From NCBI GenBank assembly GCA_026996805.1, contig JALWKB010000195.1, positions 1-37,970 of the forward strand: a stretch of 37,970 bases of DNA, written 5' to 3'. A program made the translations under genes and the position numbers. Of the stretch, positions 31,121 to 37,970 are shown one piece after another. A model generated the notes under the pieces. The model was given only the letters and a program-made list of their open reading frames with translations, had not been told where the DNA came from and ran no database searches. The DNA comes from Saprospiraceae bacterium. Its GTDB lineage: Bacteria > Bacteroidota > Bacteroidia > Chitinophagales > Saprospiraceae. Within the stretch, counting starts at the first letter, position 1. Each line of letters starts with the position of its first letter.

Positions 31121-32023
31121 ATGCGGGAGATTACACATAAAACCTCTACATTGCGTCGGGCCATTGCGCATGCGGAAGTGCGGGTATCGCAGAGCGAGAC
31201 GATACAGCGCGTGCGCGACCGTGCTGTGCCCAAGGGGGATGTGCCTTCGATGGCGCGCGCGGCGGCACTTCTCGGAATCAAACACACCGCCCTTGTCGTC
31301 CCCGATTGCCACCCCTTGCCCGTGGAATACGCGCGTGTAGACGTCACGACGGGGGAGCGCGTGCTTTACATCGAGGTAGAGGTGAAGAGCATCTATCGCA
31401 CAGGGGTGGAGGTAGAGGCCATGTACGGTGCCGCGGTAGCTGCCGTGACGGTGTACGATATGCTCAAACCCATTGATCCTGATGTGGAAATCCACCGCAT
31501 TCACCTCGTGCACAAATCGGGGGGGAAATCGGATATCATTGCGCAAGTGCCCGATGATTTAGACATTGCCCTTATCGTCGTGTCCGATGCCATTGTGGAG
31601 GGGAAAAAGGCCGACAAGATACGCCCGACGGTTGAGGAGTTTTTCGATGCATACGGTTTGAAAGTGACGGCTAAGGGGCCCATTCCTGACGATGCAGAGG
31701 CCATTCGCCGAGCGGTAGAGGATTGCGTGGATTGTGATCTGGTATTGCTCACTGGTGGTACGGGTTTGACGGCTCGCGATAAGACGCCCGAAGTATTGAG
31801 TCAATTGCTTGATGTGGTCATACCGGGCATAGGCGAGGCCATTCGTCAGTACGGTTATGAGCGCACACCAAAGGCATCGGTATCGCGAGCGATGGGTGGC
31901 ATCTACGGGAGTACTTTGATCATTGCCTTGCCGGGCTCGTCGAGTGGGGTGCGCGAGGCCTTGCATGCCTTATTTCCCTACTGGCTGACCGTGGCGGCCA
32001 AGCTCAAAAAGCGCGGTTCATGA
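31121..32023 (+). CDS. moaCB: Bifunctional MoaC-MoaB fusion (cyclic pyranopterin monophosphate synthase / molybdopterin adenylyltransferase-like)
   Basis: 300 aa. Residues about 1-140 are MoaC: VPKGDVPSMARAAALLG, PDCHPLP (61-67), KSIYRTGVEVEAM and VYDMLKPID, which complete precursor Z from the MoaA product. Residues about 147-300 are a MoaB/MogA domain: ALIVVSDA, LLTGGTGLTARDKTPEV and ALPGSSSGVREAL, the molybdopterin-binding and adenylylating module. The hinge is a short KSGGKSD segment. Bacteroidota often carry this fusion. It explains why no separate mogA is needed here. It overlaps moaA by 4 nt (ATGA). Confidence 0.95.
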   Translation: MREITHKTSTLRRAIAHAEVRVSQSETIQRVRDRAVPKGDVPSMARAAALLGIKHTALVVPDCHPLPVEYARVDVTTGERVLYIEVEVKSIYRTGVEVEAMYGAAVAAVTVYDMLKPIDPDVEIHRIHLVHKSGGKSDIIAQVPDDLDIALIVVSDAIVEGKKADKIRPTVEEFFDAYGLKVTAKGPIPDDAEAIRRAVEDCVDCDLVLLTGGTGLTARDKTPEVLSQLLDVVIPGIGEAIRQYGYERTPKASVSRAMGGIYGSTLIIALPGSSSGVREALHALFPYWLTVAAKLKKRGS

Positions 32024-33045
32024 GTAATGCGATGACCGATAGGGATACTGTACAGGCGCCTTTGGTCGACTCTTTTGGTCGCGTGCACGATTACTTGCGC
32101 ATATCGTTGACGGAGCGATGCAATTTGCGTTGCACCTATTGCATGCCGCCTGAGGGGGTAGTATTGAGCCCCAAGGAGCGCATTATGAGAGGGTATGAAA
32201 TCGTTGACATTGCCGGGATCTTTACCGAGCTCGGTATCAAGAAGATACGTCTGACGGGCGGAGAGCCGCTGGTGCGTAAAAATTTAGAGCGCATACTTCG
32301 AGGCTTGGCTGCCTTGCCCGTGACGCTGTCGCTCACGACCAATGGAGTGCTCTTAGACCGCTATTTGGAGCTACTGAAAGAGCTCGGCATACGTCATCTC
32401 AACATCAGCCTGGATCATTTGCATCGCGAACGGTTTTACAAGACCACTTTGCGGGATCAGTTTGAGCGCGTGATGCGCAATATTGCACTTGTGGAGGCGG
32501 ATTCGTTTTTTCGGGTGAAGATCAATGTCGTTTTGATCAAGGGGGTCAATGACGATGAAATAGTGGATTTTGTGCGATGGACGGAGGATCGGGATATCGA
32601 TGTGCGTTTTATCGAGTTTATGCCCTTTGCGGGCAATGGATGGGATGGCTCCAGGGTTGTCGGGTATTATCAGGTGTTGGAGCGCGTGCTTGAAGTCTTT
32701 GGTCGCGAGCGGTTGGAAGTGCTCGACAAGGAAGCGCACGCTACGGCGACTAATTTTAGGATTAAGGGCTTTCGCGGGCGCTTTGGCATCATCGCTACGG
32801 TGACAAAACCCTTTTGCGGTGATTGCAACCGTCTGCGACTAACGGCCAATGGTCATATCAGGAATTGCCTCTTTGCAAGAGAGGAGATCGATATCCTCAC
32901 GCCCTATCGCCAAGGGCTGGACATACGCCCGTTCATACAAATGGCCGTACAGGCCAAGCATGCGCAATGGGGAGGCTGGGACAAAGAGCGATTTTACACT
33001 CAAAGTGCTCAACACAATCGCAGCATGATTTTAATCGGTGGGTGA
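32020..33045 (+). CDS. moaA: GTP 3',8-cyclase MoaA
   Basis: A radical-SAM enzyme of 341 aa that starts Moco synthesis from GTP. The SAM cluster cysteines are C34, C38 and C41 in ERCNLRCTYCMP, followed by the GGEP motif (LTGGEPLVR). The second, GTP-binding cluster is C266-x2-C269-x13-C283 in FCGDCNRLRLTANG...RNCLF. The protein ends ILIGG, keeping the C-terminal double glycine needed for cyclase activity in characterised MoaA. The start is fixed by the ATGA overlap with moaCB. It is the last gene of the operon and converges with the deiodinase-like gene 2 nt later, with no terminator visible between them. Confidence 0.97.
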   Translation: MSNAMTDRDTVQAPLVDSFGRVHDYLRISLTERCNLRCTYCMPPEGVVLSPKERIMRGYEIVDIAGIFTELGIKKIRLTGGEPLVRKNLERILRGLAALPVTLSLTTNGVLLDRYLELLKELGIRHLNISLDHLHRERFYKTTLRDQFERVMRNIALVEADSFFRVKINVVLIKGVNDDEIVDFVRWTEDRDIDVRFIEFMPFAGNGWDGSRVVGYYQVLERVLEVFGRERLEVLDKEAHATATNFRIKGFRGRFGIIATVTKPFCGDCNRLRLTANGHIRNCLFAREEIDILTPYRQGLDIRPFIQMAVQAKHAQWGGWDKERFYTQSAQHNRSMILIGG

Positions 33046-33047
33046 GT

Positions 33048-33704
33048 TCAATAAATTGTGCACACCTCGTCGAATGACTTTTTACGGATGTCGGGCACTT
33101 GGGCGTCGTCGGCGGGGTACCCCGTAGGTATGAGCAAAAAGGCGCGTTCGTTGGGTGGGCGGTGTAGGATTTTTTCGAGAAAGCGCATGGGACTTGGCGT
33201 ATGGGTCAATGTGGCTAATCCCGATTCGTGCAGGGCGGCCAGTAGCATGCCACAGGCGATACCGACGGATTCGTTGACGTAATAGTTGGGGTGCTTTTCG
33301 CCGTCTACGATTTCATACACCCTCTTAAAGACGACGATGAGATAGGGTGCGATTTCCAGAAAGGGCTTATGCCAGTCGGTGCCCAGGGGTTGGAGGTCTT
33401 GAAGCCATTGGGGGCTCATGCGCTGGTGATAGTTGAGGTACTCTTCGCGTTCGGCTGCCTGGCGAATTTGGCGTTTGACAGTTGGATCGCGTACGATGCA
33501 GAAGCTCCACGGCTGTTTGTTGGCACCCGAGGGAGCTGTGGAGGCTGCTCGAATGGCGTATTCGATCACTTCAAGGGGGACAGGATCAGGGGAAAAGTGT
33601 CGCACCGATCGCCGTGTGCGCATCCTCTCGTAGAAGGAACGCGCACGTCTCAACATCTCTGGCTCGTCCAATCGCGTGAAGGCGAGCGGAATGTGTCGAT
33701 TCAT
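33048..33704 (-). CDS. Iodotyrosine deiodinase-like flavin nitroreductase
   Basis: A 218-aa FMN enzyme of the nitroreductase fold. The family marks of the iodotyrosine deiodinase (IYD) group are all present: RRSVRHFS, RAASTAPSGANKQPW (FMN phosphate site), the active-site lid EREEYLNYHQRM, LGTDWHKPFL, NESVGIACGMLLAAL and a late PTGYP. The three residues that hold the halotyrosine zwitterion in human IYD (Glu157, Tyr161, Lys182) align with E88, Y92 and K113 at identical spacing. It lacks the N-terminal membrane anchor of the animal enzyme. Likely reaction: reductive dehalogenation of halotyrosines; general nitroreductase activity is the alternative. It follows the T9SS substrate gene by 37 nt on the same strand. 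Confidence 0.9.
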   Translation of the reverse strand: MNRHIPLAFTRLDEPEMLRRARSFYERMRTRRSVRHFSPDPVPLEVIEYAIRAASTAPSGANKQPWSFCIVRDPTVKRQIRQAAEREEYLNYHQRMSPQWLQDLQPLGTDWHKPFLEIAPYLIVVFKRVYEIVDGEKHPNYYVNESVGIACGMLLAALHESGLATLTHTPSPMRFLEKILHRPPNERAFLLIPTGYPADDAQVPDIRKKSFDEVCTIY

Positions 33705-33741
33705 CTCGTATCGCTGTGTTTTAGGGTCTGTGTTGTTGAAC

Positions 33742-36700
33742 TCATTTGAGGATGGTCACATTGCCCTTTTTGACGAATTCTTCGCCACCGATGCAGCGTA
33801 CACGAAGATAATAGGCGTAGACATCGGGAGGAAGGGGTTTGTCTTTGAAACTGCCATCCCATGGTGTGTGGAGGTCATAAGTTTCGAATACCTTTTCGCC
33901 CCATCGGTCGTAAATGGCAAAGTAAATTTCGTCGATATTTTGGCCGCGCACATAGAGCAAATCGTTGACGCCATCGCCATTGGGGCTGAAGGCATTGGGG
34001 ACAAACACCGACGTGGGATCGCAGGGCGGTGGAAGGACGAACACCGTCACCTGTAGAGCAGTGGTACATCCGTTGGTGTCGACGATGAAAACGGTATAGG
34101 TGGTCGTCGTATCGGGAGAGGCTTCGGGATCCTTGCAGTTGGTGCAGCTCAGCGACTCCTCTGGTGACCATCTGAACGTACCTTCGCCATTGATCCAGAG
34201 TTGGGCCTTTCCGCCTTTGAAAATAGTCGTATCGGGTGCTATGGCATATGCTTGGCTATCGACGTTCAACACCTCGATATCGACTTGACTTGTCCCTGCA
34301 CACCCGTTGGTGTCGGTATAGGCTACATACCAACTGACATCACGCGTGGGATGGAGGGTGATACGTCGTTGGGCGATGGTATCGGCACCCTGGCTGTACC
34401 AACGCACATCGTGAAGACGCGGATCATCTACTGACAACACGATCGAATCTCCTACGCAGATTTGATGGGTATCGAAGTGCAGGCCATATTGGGGAAGATA
34501 GGTGATGTCGTATACGTATTGCCACTGGCAGTGGATGCTGTCAATGTGGTAGGCACTGTCATAGACGGTGAGGATATAGCGTTGTGTGAAGCTGGTGTCG
34601 TTGGCAAAGTTGTGGACGATCTTGATGGAGGGACAATTGGGACAGTCGATATTGGGCCCTGTCCATTCGAAGTATTGTTCATGTACGGGGTCGATCCCTA
34701 TGGTGAGGCTTTGGCCGGGGCAGAGCGTGTCGCGATAGTGTTGTAGCTGTTTGTTTAATACAAAAGGCGCGTATCTTGTATTGCAGAGGCAATTGCCCTC
34801 GCTTGGTAGTTCGAGATACAGATAGCAGTACAGGAAGGCATGTAAGAAGAAGTAGTCGTAGCAGAGGTAACCTGAATCACCACTTACCTCGACGGGGATG
34901 GGCCAGTCGCCCAGTGTCACGTCGTCGTCGGAGGGGCCGTCGCCCGTGCGATCGGCTTTGAGCAATACGCGCATCTTGTCGATCGGAATATTGTGCAGAC
35001 CGCTGATGCCGTGCAGGCGGAAGCAAAGTAGGGGCCCCTCCTCACGATCGAGGATGAATGAATCCCACACGATGCGCTCGATGCGCAGTTTTTCGACGAC
35101 GATAGGCAGCGTGGCAGAGCCAGTGATTACATCAATTGAGCAAGTGTCACCCGTGGCTTTACAGAGGGCGCTGTTGCGGTGCGTTGTAGCAAGGAAGATG
35201 TCGTACTGCTCACACGGTAGGGAGTCGATATCGACCGATAGAGCGATTCGAAACGCGATGTCGGTATGACCGATGGTCACCTCACGGGCGTTCCACTCCA
35301 GGAGGGTGCCACTGCCCGTAGCTGTTTGCTTCGGTTCGCGTGGGGTGAAATTTTGCAGTGCCCGCAGAGATCTCGGCACATACGTAAAGCCCCTGGGCAA
35401 GGTGAGCTGAATCTTATCGCCGTCGGCAAAGGGGGCGGAAGCATTGAGCTGAACGTGGACGGTGATGCGGTCCTTGCACCAAAGGGTGTCGGGGGTAACT
35501 CTACTGCTGTCAAAAGATACCCATTGATTCGGTGGGTCGGCAAGGCGTACGCGTATGGGAGGCGAGTTTCTACGGACGGTGTTGGTGGGTTTGAAGCAGT
35601 TGTTGCGCCCCTTTACTTTGAAGTACACAAAGCTGCCGGGCTGAAAATCGCAATTCAAATAGCCCACGAGGCGAATGGTGATTTTCGACAGCGGATGGCC
35701 AACACCTGGCCAGCCGTCTATGCGAAAGCTGTCGATCACCTCGGTGAGGTTCCATCGATAGATGCCCGAGCTAAGTTGCTGGGGCGAGGGGAGTGGCTGG
35801 ATAACTCCTATGCTGTCGAAGACATAGCTCAACTGGTCCTCCAATAGTCGAAAGCCCTTGGGCAAGAACAAATCGAGCTCTACCTCATAAGCTGCACCCC
35901 TGTTGGCGTTCCACAGGTGTAGTTCGATGTATCGGAGTGTATCGCACAAGTCCATTTCGTCGAAACTTGCCAGAACGTCCATTTCCAGCTCGGGGGGAAA
36001 ACTCTTGACGGAGAGGCGGAAAGTGTCGATGGCGCAAGCGCGTGTGAAGAAGTCACCTGTCGTATCGCAGGCCCAAGCGCTGATCAAGGTGAGGTATTGC
36101 CAGTCACATCCTTGGTTGTCGGCTACGATGGTGAGCGTTTGGATACTGTTTGTCAACGGATGGACAGTAATGATGTTGCCGCGTTGGTGGAAGACGCGAC
36201 CGGTATTGTCGATGATGCGCACGTTTTTTAATTGCGGGCTTTTATGGAGGATTTTAAATCGCACTTCGCCCAGCGCACTGTCCAGTGTCGTAATGATGCC
36301 TTTCCAAGATGCCCGGGCACTGGTGCTTCGAAGTTTCGTCTGAGGTATCTGCATTTTAAACTGCAGGTAGTCCAGCTCTTCGTCAAAGGTATAGCTATGG
36401 CTCCATTGATGGCGGACGAGCTCAGGCCTGTTAAAGCGATAAAAATACACTGCAGGCGGAACGTTGTTGGTGATGATGCGTATGCGCTGAACCGAATCTT
36501 GGAAACCACGGGCTAAATCGTGGCAATTCCGTAAAGTGATATAGGGCAAGATGAGCACATTGTAGGCCTCATCGAGTGCAAGAGGGCTGTAGGACTGCGG
36601 GAAGCTCCACTCCCGTGTAACAGGCGTAAAGGTTGGTAGGATGTGTTGCTTTTTGACAATGAAGGGATTGTAGTCAGTGGTGTCGTAATAAAACAGCAGG

Positions 36701-37970
36701 ACAAGACTGTCTAAGCTGATAGCTGGATCAATCGAATAGAAGATGTTGTCGACATACATTATCGGTCGAAACTCATAGGGGAAGAAATTTGCCATCTCTG
36801 GATTCATGCGGAGGAGGTAGTAATTGTTTGCATTGGAGGGGCTACAGGGTGTGATATCGGGGGGAGATCCGAGCTGTTGTACCGTAAAGGTCAATTTACC
36901 CAAGAGAATCGTATCGATGTATTCGCCACAATAAAATGGTTGGTGGTCGTACGCATCGGTAAAGAGATAGCAGCGCGATTTAAACTGTAAGAGCAGGCCG
37001 TGGGAATAACTCAAAATGGTGGAGACGACAAAGGTCAGAGTAATGTCGATGCTATCTCCGTCTTCGAAGTAGAGGTCATCGGGGAGTCCGCATCCCCTTG
37101 TCTTGAGATAATCGGGATGGAAGACGACCGATATTGCTGTCGATGATGAGGCATTTCTGACGCTTGTATTGCAAATGTTTAACTCTCCTTGGCCGGCGAT
37201 GTAATCGAGACTATCCGAACTGCATCGATACACAGCTCCCGTACTGCGGTCCACAATGCGGATGGATGCATGTTCGAAGGCGAAAAAGTCCGGATGTAAT
37301 CCGCTTTGTACGTACAGCCTTTGGTATTGGAGGGTTGGATCATCGCTAACGACACGTCCTTTAAAGTGCAGTTGTAAAGTGTCGTATTCGAGGTAGCGAT
37401 GGTGGTTGACGCTGTTGGGATTGGCTCGCACGAGGGGTGTATCGGCCAATCGGTCATTGTCTTCGTCGGCATAGCCGAGCGAAAGGCGTTCGATCTTGGC
37501 CGTAAAATCCACGTATCCCGGTGCGTATTGTACGAGGGTATCGCCCCCATGGCATGCAATTTCCGTCTCTAAGGAGGAGGATCTGCGCGTGTATCCGCAG
37601 ATGTCTTCTTCGTCCTCAATGGGGCAGGTGGAAAAGAATATTATAAAGCAGTGTTCGGTGACGACTTCTAATTCTTGGATAAGAGGGCCGCTCGGGCATG
37701 AGCTCTTAATGTGTAACAATTCGGTCAGCGAGTCTCGCTGAAGGCAGGGTGTGTCGCAGTTGAGCTGTACGGCGAGGTAACCGCGAAGCGTATCGCTATC
37801 AAACGGCAATCGATATACGGCAAAGACAATTTTATGCCCGGGTTCCCCTTCGACATCGATTCTATCGGGTACGCGGCCTCCAAGGAGAAATTGCTCGGGC
37901 AAGGGCTCAAAACCACAGGGGACATGGTAGACTATTCCCAACTGTCCGGAAGTATAACGCGTCAGCCCAC
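33742..37970 (-). CDS. Large secreted protein with T9SS type B C-terminal sorting domain, 5' end beyond window
   Basis: The frame is open to the right window edge: upstream of the track's TTG start at 37941 nine more codons are readable without a stop, and no signal peptide appears, so the true start lies outside. At least 1409 codons are present. The protein is Cys- and Pro-containing, beta-rich and repetitive. The middle (about 640-1050 of the track ORF) holds DUF11-like repeats (FLPKGFRLLED; LTLPRGFTYVPRSL). Then come two Ig/PKD-like domains (ICVGDSIVLSV; TTTTYTVFIVDTNGC), and the C-terminus is the type B sorting domain with VPNAFSPNGDGVND and YDRWGEKVFET. The T9SS exports it to the cell surface, where it may act as an adhesin; no enzyme domain is recognised. 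Confidence 0.9.
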   Translation of the reverse strand, partial: GLTRYTSGQLGIVYHVPCGFEPLPEQFLLGGRVPDRIDVEGEPGHKIVFAVYRLPFDSDTLRGYLAVQLNCDTPCLQRDSLTELLHIKSSCPSGPLIQELEVVTEHCFIIFFSTCPIEDEEDICGYTRRSSSLETEIACHGGDTLVQYAPGYVDFTAKIERLSLGYADEDNDRLADTPLVRANPNSVNHHRYLEYDTLQLHFKGRVVSDDPTLQYQRLYVQSGLHPDFFAFEHASIRIVDRSTGAVYRCSSDSLDYIAGQGELNICNTSVRNASSSTAISVVFHPDYLKTRGCGLPDDLYFEDGDSIDITLTFVVSTILSYSHGLLLQFKSRCYLFTDAYDHQPFYCGEYIDTILLGKLTFTVQQLGSPPDITPCSPSNANNYYLLRMNPEMANFFPYEFRPIMYVDNIFYSIDPAISLDSLVLLFYYDTTDYNPFIVKKQHILPTFTPVTREWSFPQSYSPLALDEAYNVLILPYITLRNCHDLARGFQDSVQRIRIITNNVPPAVYFYRFNRPELVRHQWSHSYTFDEELDYLQFKMQIPQTKLRSTSARASWKGIITTLDSALGEVRFKILHKSPQLKNVRIIDNTGRVFHQRGNIITVHPLTNSIQTLTIVADNQGCDWQYLTLISAWACDTTGDFFTRACAIDTFRLSVKSFPPELEMDVLASFDEMDLCDTLRYIELHLWNANRGAAYEVELDLFLPKGFRLLEDQLSYVFDSIGVIQPLPSPQQLSSGIYRWNLTEVIDSFRIDGWPGVGHPLSKITIRLVGYLNCDFQPGSFVYFKVKGRNNCFKPTNTVRRNSPPIRVRLADPPNQWVSFDSSRVTPDTLWCKDRITVHVQLNASAPFADGDKIQLTLPRGFTYVPRSLRALQNFTPREPKQTATGSGTLLEWNAREVTIGHTDIAFRIALSVDIDSLPCEQYDIFLATTHRNSALCKATGDTCSIDVITGSATLPIVVEKLRIERIVWDSFILDREEGPLLCFRLHGISGLHNIPIDKMRVLLKADRTGDGPSDDDVTLGDWPIPVEVSGDSGYLCYDYFFLHAFLYCYLYLELPSEGNCLCNTRYAPFVLNKQLQHYRDTLCPGQSLTIGIDPVHEQYFEWTGPNIDCPNCPSIKIVHNFANDTSFTQRYILTVYDSAYHIDSIHCQWQYVYDITYLPQYGLHFDTHQICVGDSIVLSVDDPRLHDVRWYSQGADTIAQRRITLHPTRDVSWYVAYTDTNGCAGTSQVDIEVLNVDSQAYAIAPDTTIFKGGKAQLWINGEGTFRWSPEESLSCTNCKDPEASPDTTTTYTVFIVDTNGCTTALQVTVFVLPPPCDPTSVFVPNAFSPNGDGVNDLLYVRGQNIDEIYFAIYDRWGEKVFETYDLHTPWDGSFKDKPLPPDVYAYYLRVRCIGGEEFVKKGNVTILK

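Noticed and set aside
1-37970. tRNA, rRNA, insertion sequence, prophage or replication origin
   Set aside because: No cloverleaf, transposase, integrase, terminal inverted repeat or DnaA-box cluster was seen on reading; a tRNAscan/Infernal run would be needed to exclude small RNAs fully.

Overview
The window reads as chromosomal DNA of a Bacteroidota bacterium. The evidence is a SprE/PorW-type lipoprotein of the type IX secretion system (T9SS), a giant secreted protein ending in a T9SS type B (gliding-motility-associated) C-terminal domain, a carboxypeptidase-regulatory-domain TonB-dependent receptor, a LytS-type kinase with an extracytoplasmic propeller paired with a LytTR regulator, a MoaC-MoaB fusion, TAnnTTTG-type promoter boxes and the absence of clear Shine-Dalgarno sequences. 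I cannot place it below phylum level. Genes are packed tightly, many overlap by 4 to 26 nt, no gene-free stretch exceeds about 210 bp, and I saw no tRNA, rRNA, CRISPR array, insertion sequence or phage gene.

Layout. 1-6085: a left-truncated secreted protein (missing from the ORF track because it runs off the window), a chimeric outer-membrane protein (degenerate peptidase-MA domain, beta-propeller, Omp85-like barrel) and a DASS-family anion transporter. 6091-9860: LytTR response regulator and propeller LytS kinase. 9975-12670: M23 peptidase, small HAD protein and tRNA methylthiotransferase MtaB, transcribed in that order on the minus strand. 12791-15586: sprE/porW. 15583-18765: minus-strand run tadA, AMP nucleosidase, M50 site-2 protease with CBS domains, PAP2 phosphatase. 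18905-21090: PAS histidine kinase and a REC-Crp regulator, with a palindrome touching the kinase start codon. 21101-26283: TonB-dependent receptor flanked by two Cys/Met-metabolism PLP enzymes. 26362-26862: a small membrane-anchored protein with twelve KCG motifs. 26945-33045: molybdenum-cofactor (Moco) locus, with moeA and a coupled M15 peptidase on the minus strand and a divergent modE-like/moaD/moeB-rhodanese/moaE/moaCB/moaA operon. 33048-37970: an iodotyrosine-deiodinase-like nitroreductase and the right-truncated T9SS substrate.

How the genes work together. The Moco locus covers GTP to molybdopterin (MoaA, MoaC, MoaD/MoaE, with MoeB charging MoaD) and molybdate insertion (MoaB-type domain plus MoeA). 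A shared 53-bp divergent promoter region carries a ModE-like half-site, so the ModE-N protein may autoregulate the locus. SprE would help export the T9SS substrate at the right end. The two two-component systems look autonomous.

The strongest lead is the KCG-repeat protein. It resembles HvfA/bufferin-type precursors that MNIO (DUF692) enzymes modify into copper-binding peptides, but it stands alone here, with its own terminator and no enzyme gene beside it. Second leads are the deiodinase homologue with an intact Glu/Tyr/Lys substrate triad, and the pseudo-protease/propeller/Omp85 chimera.
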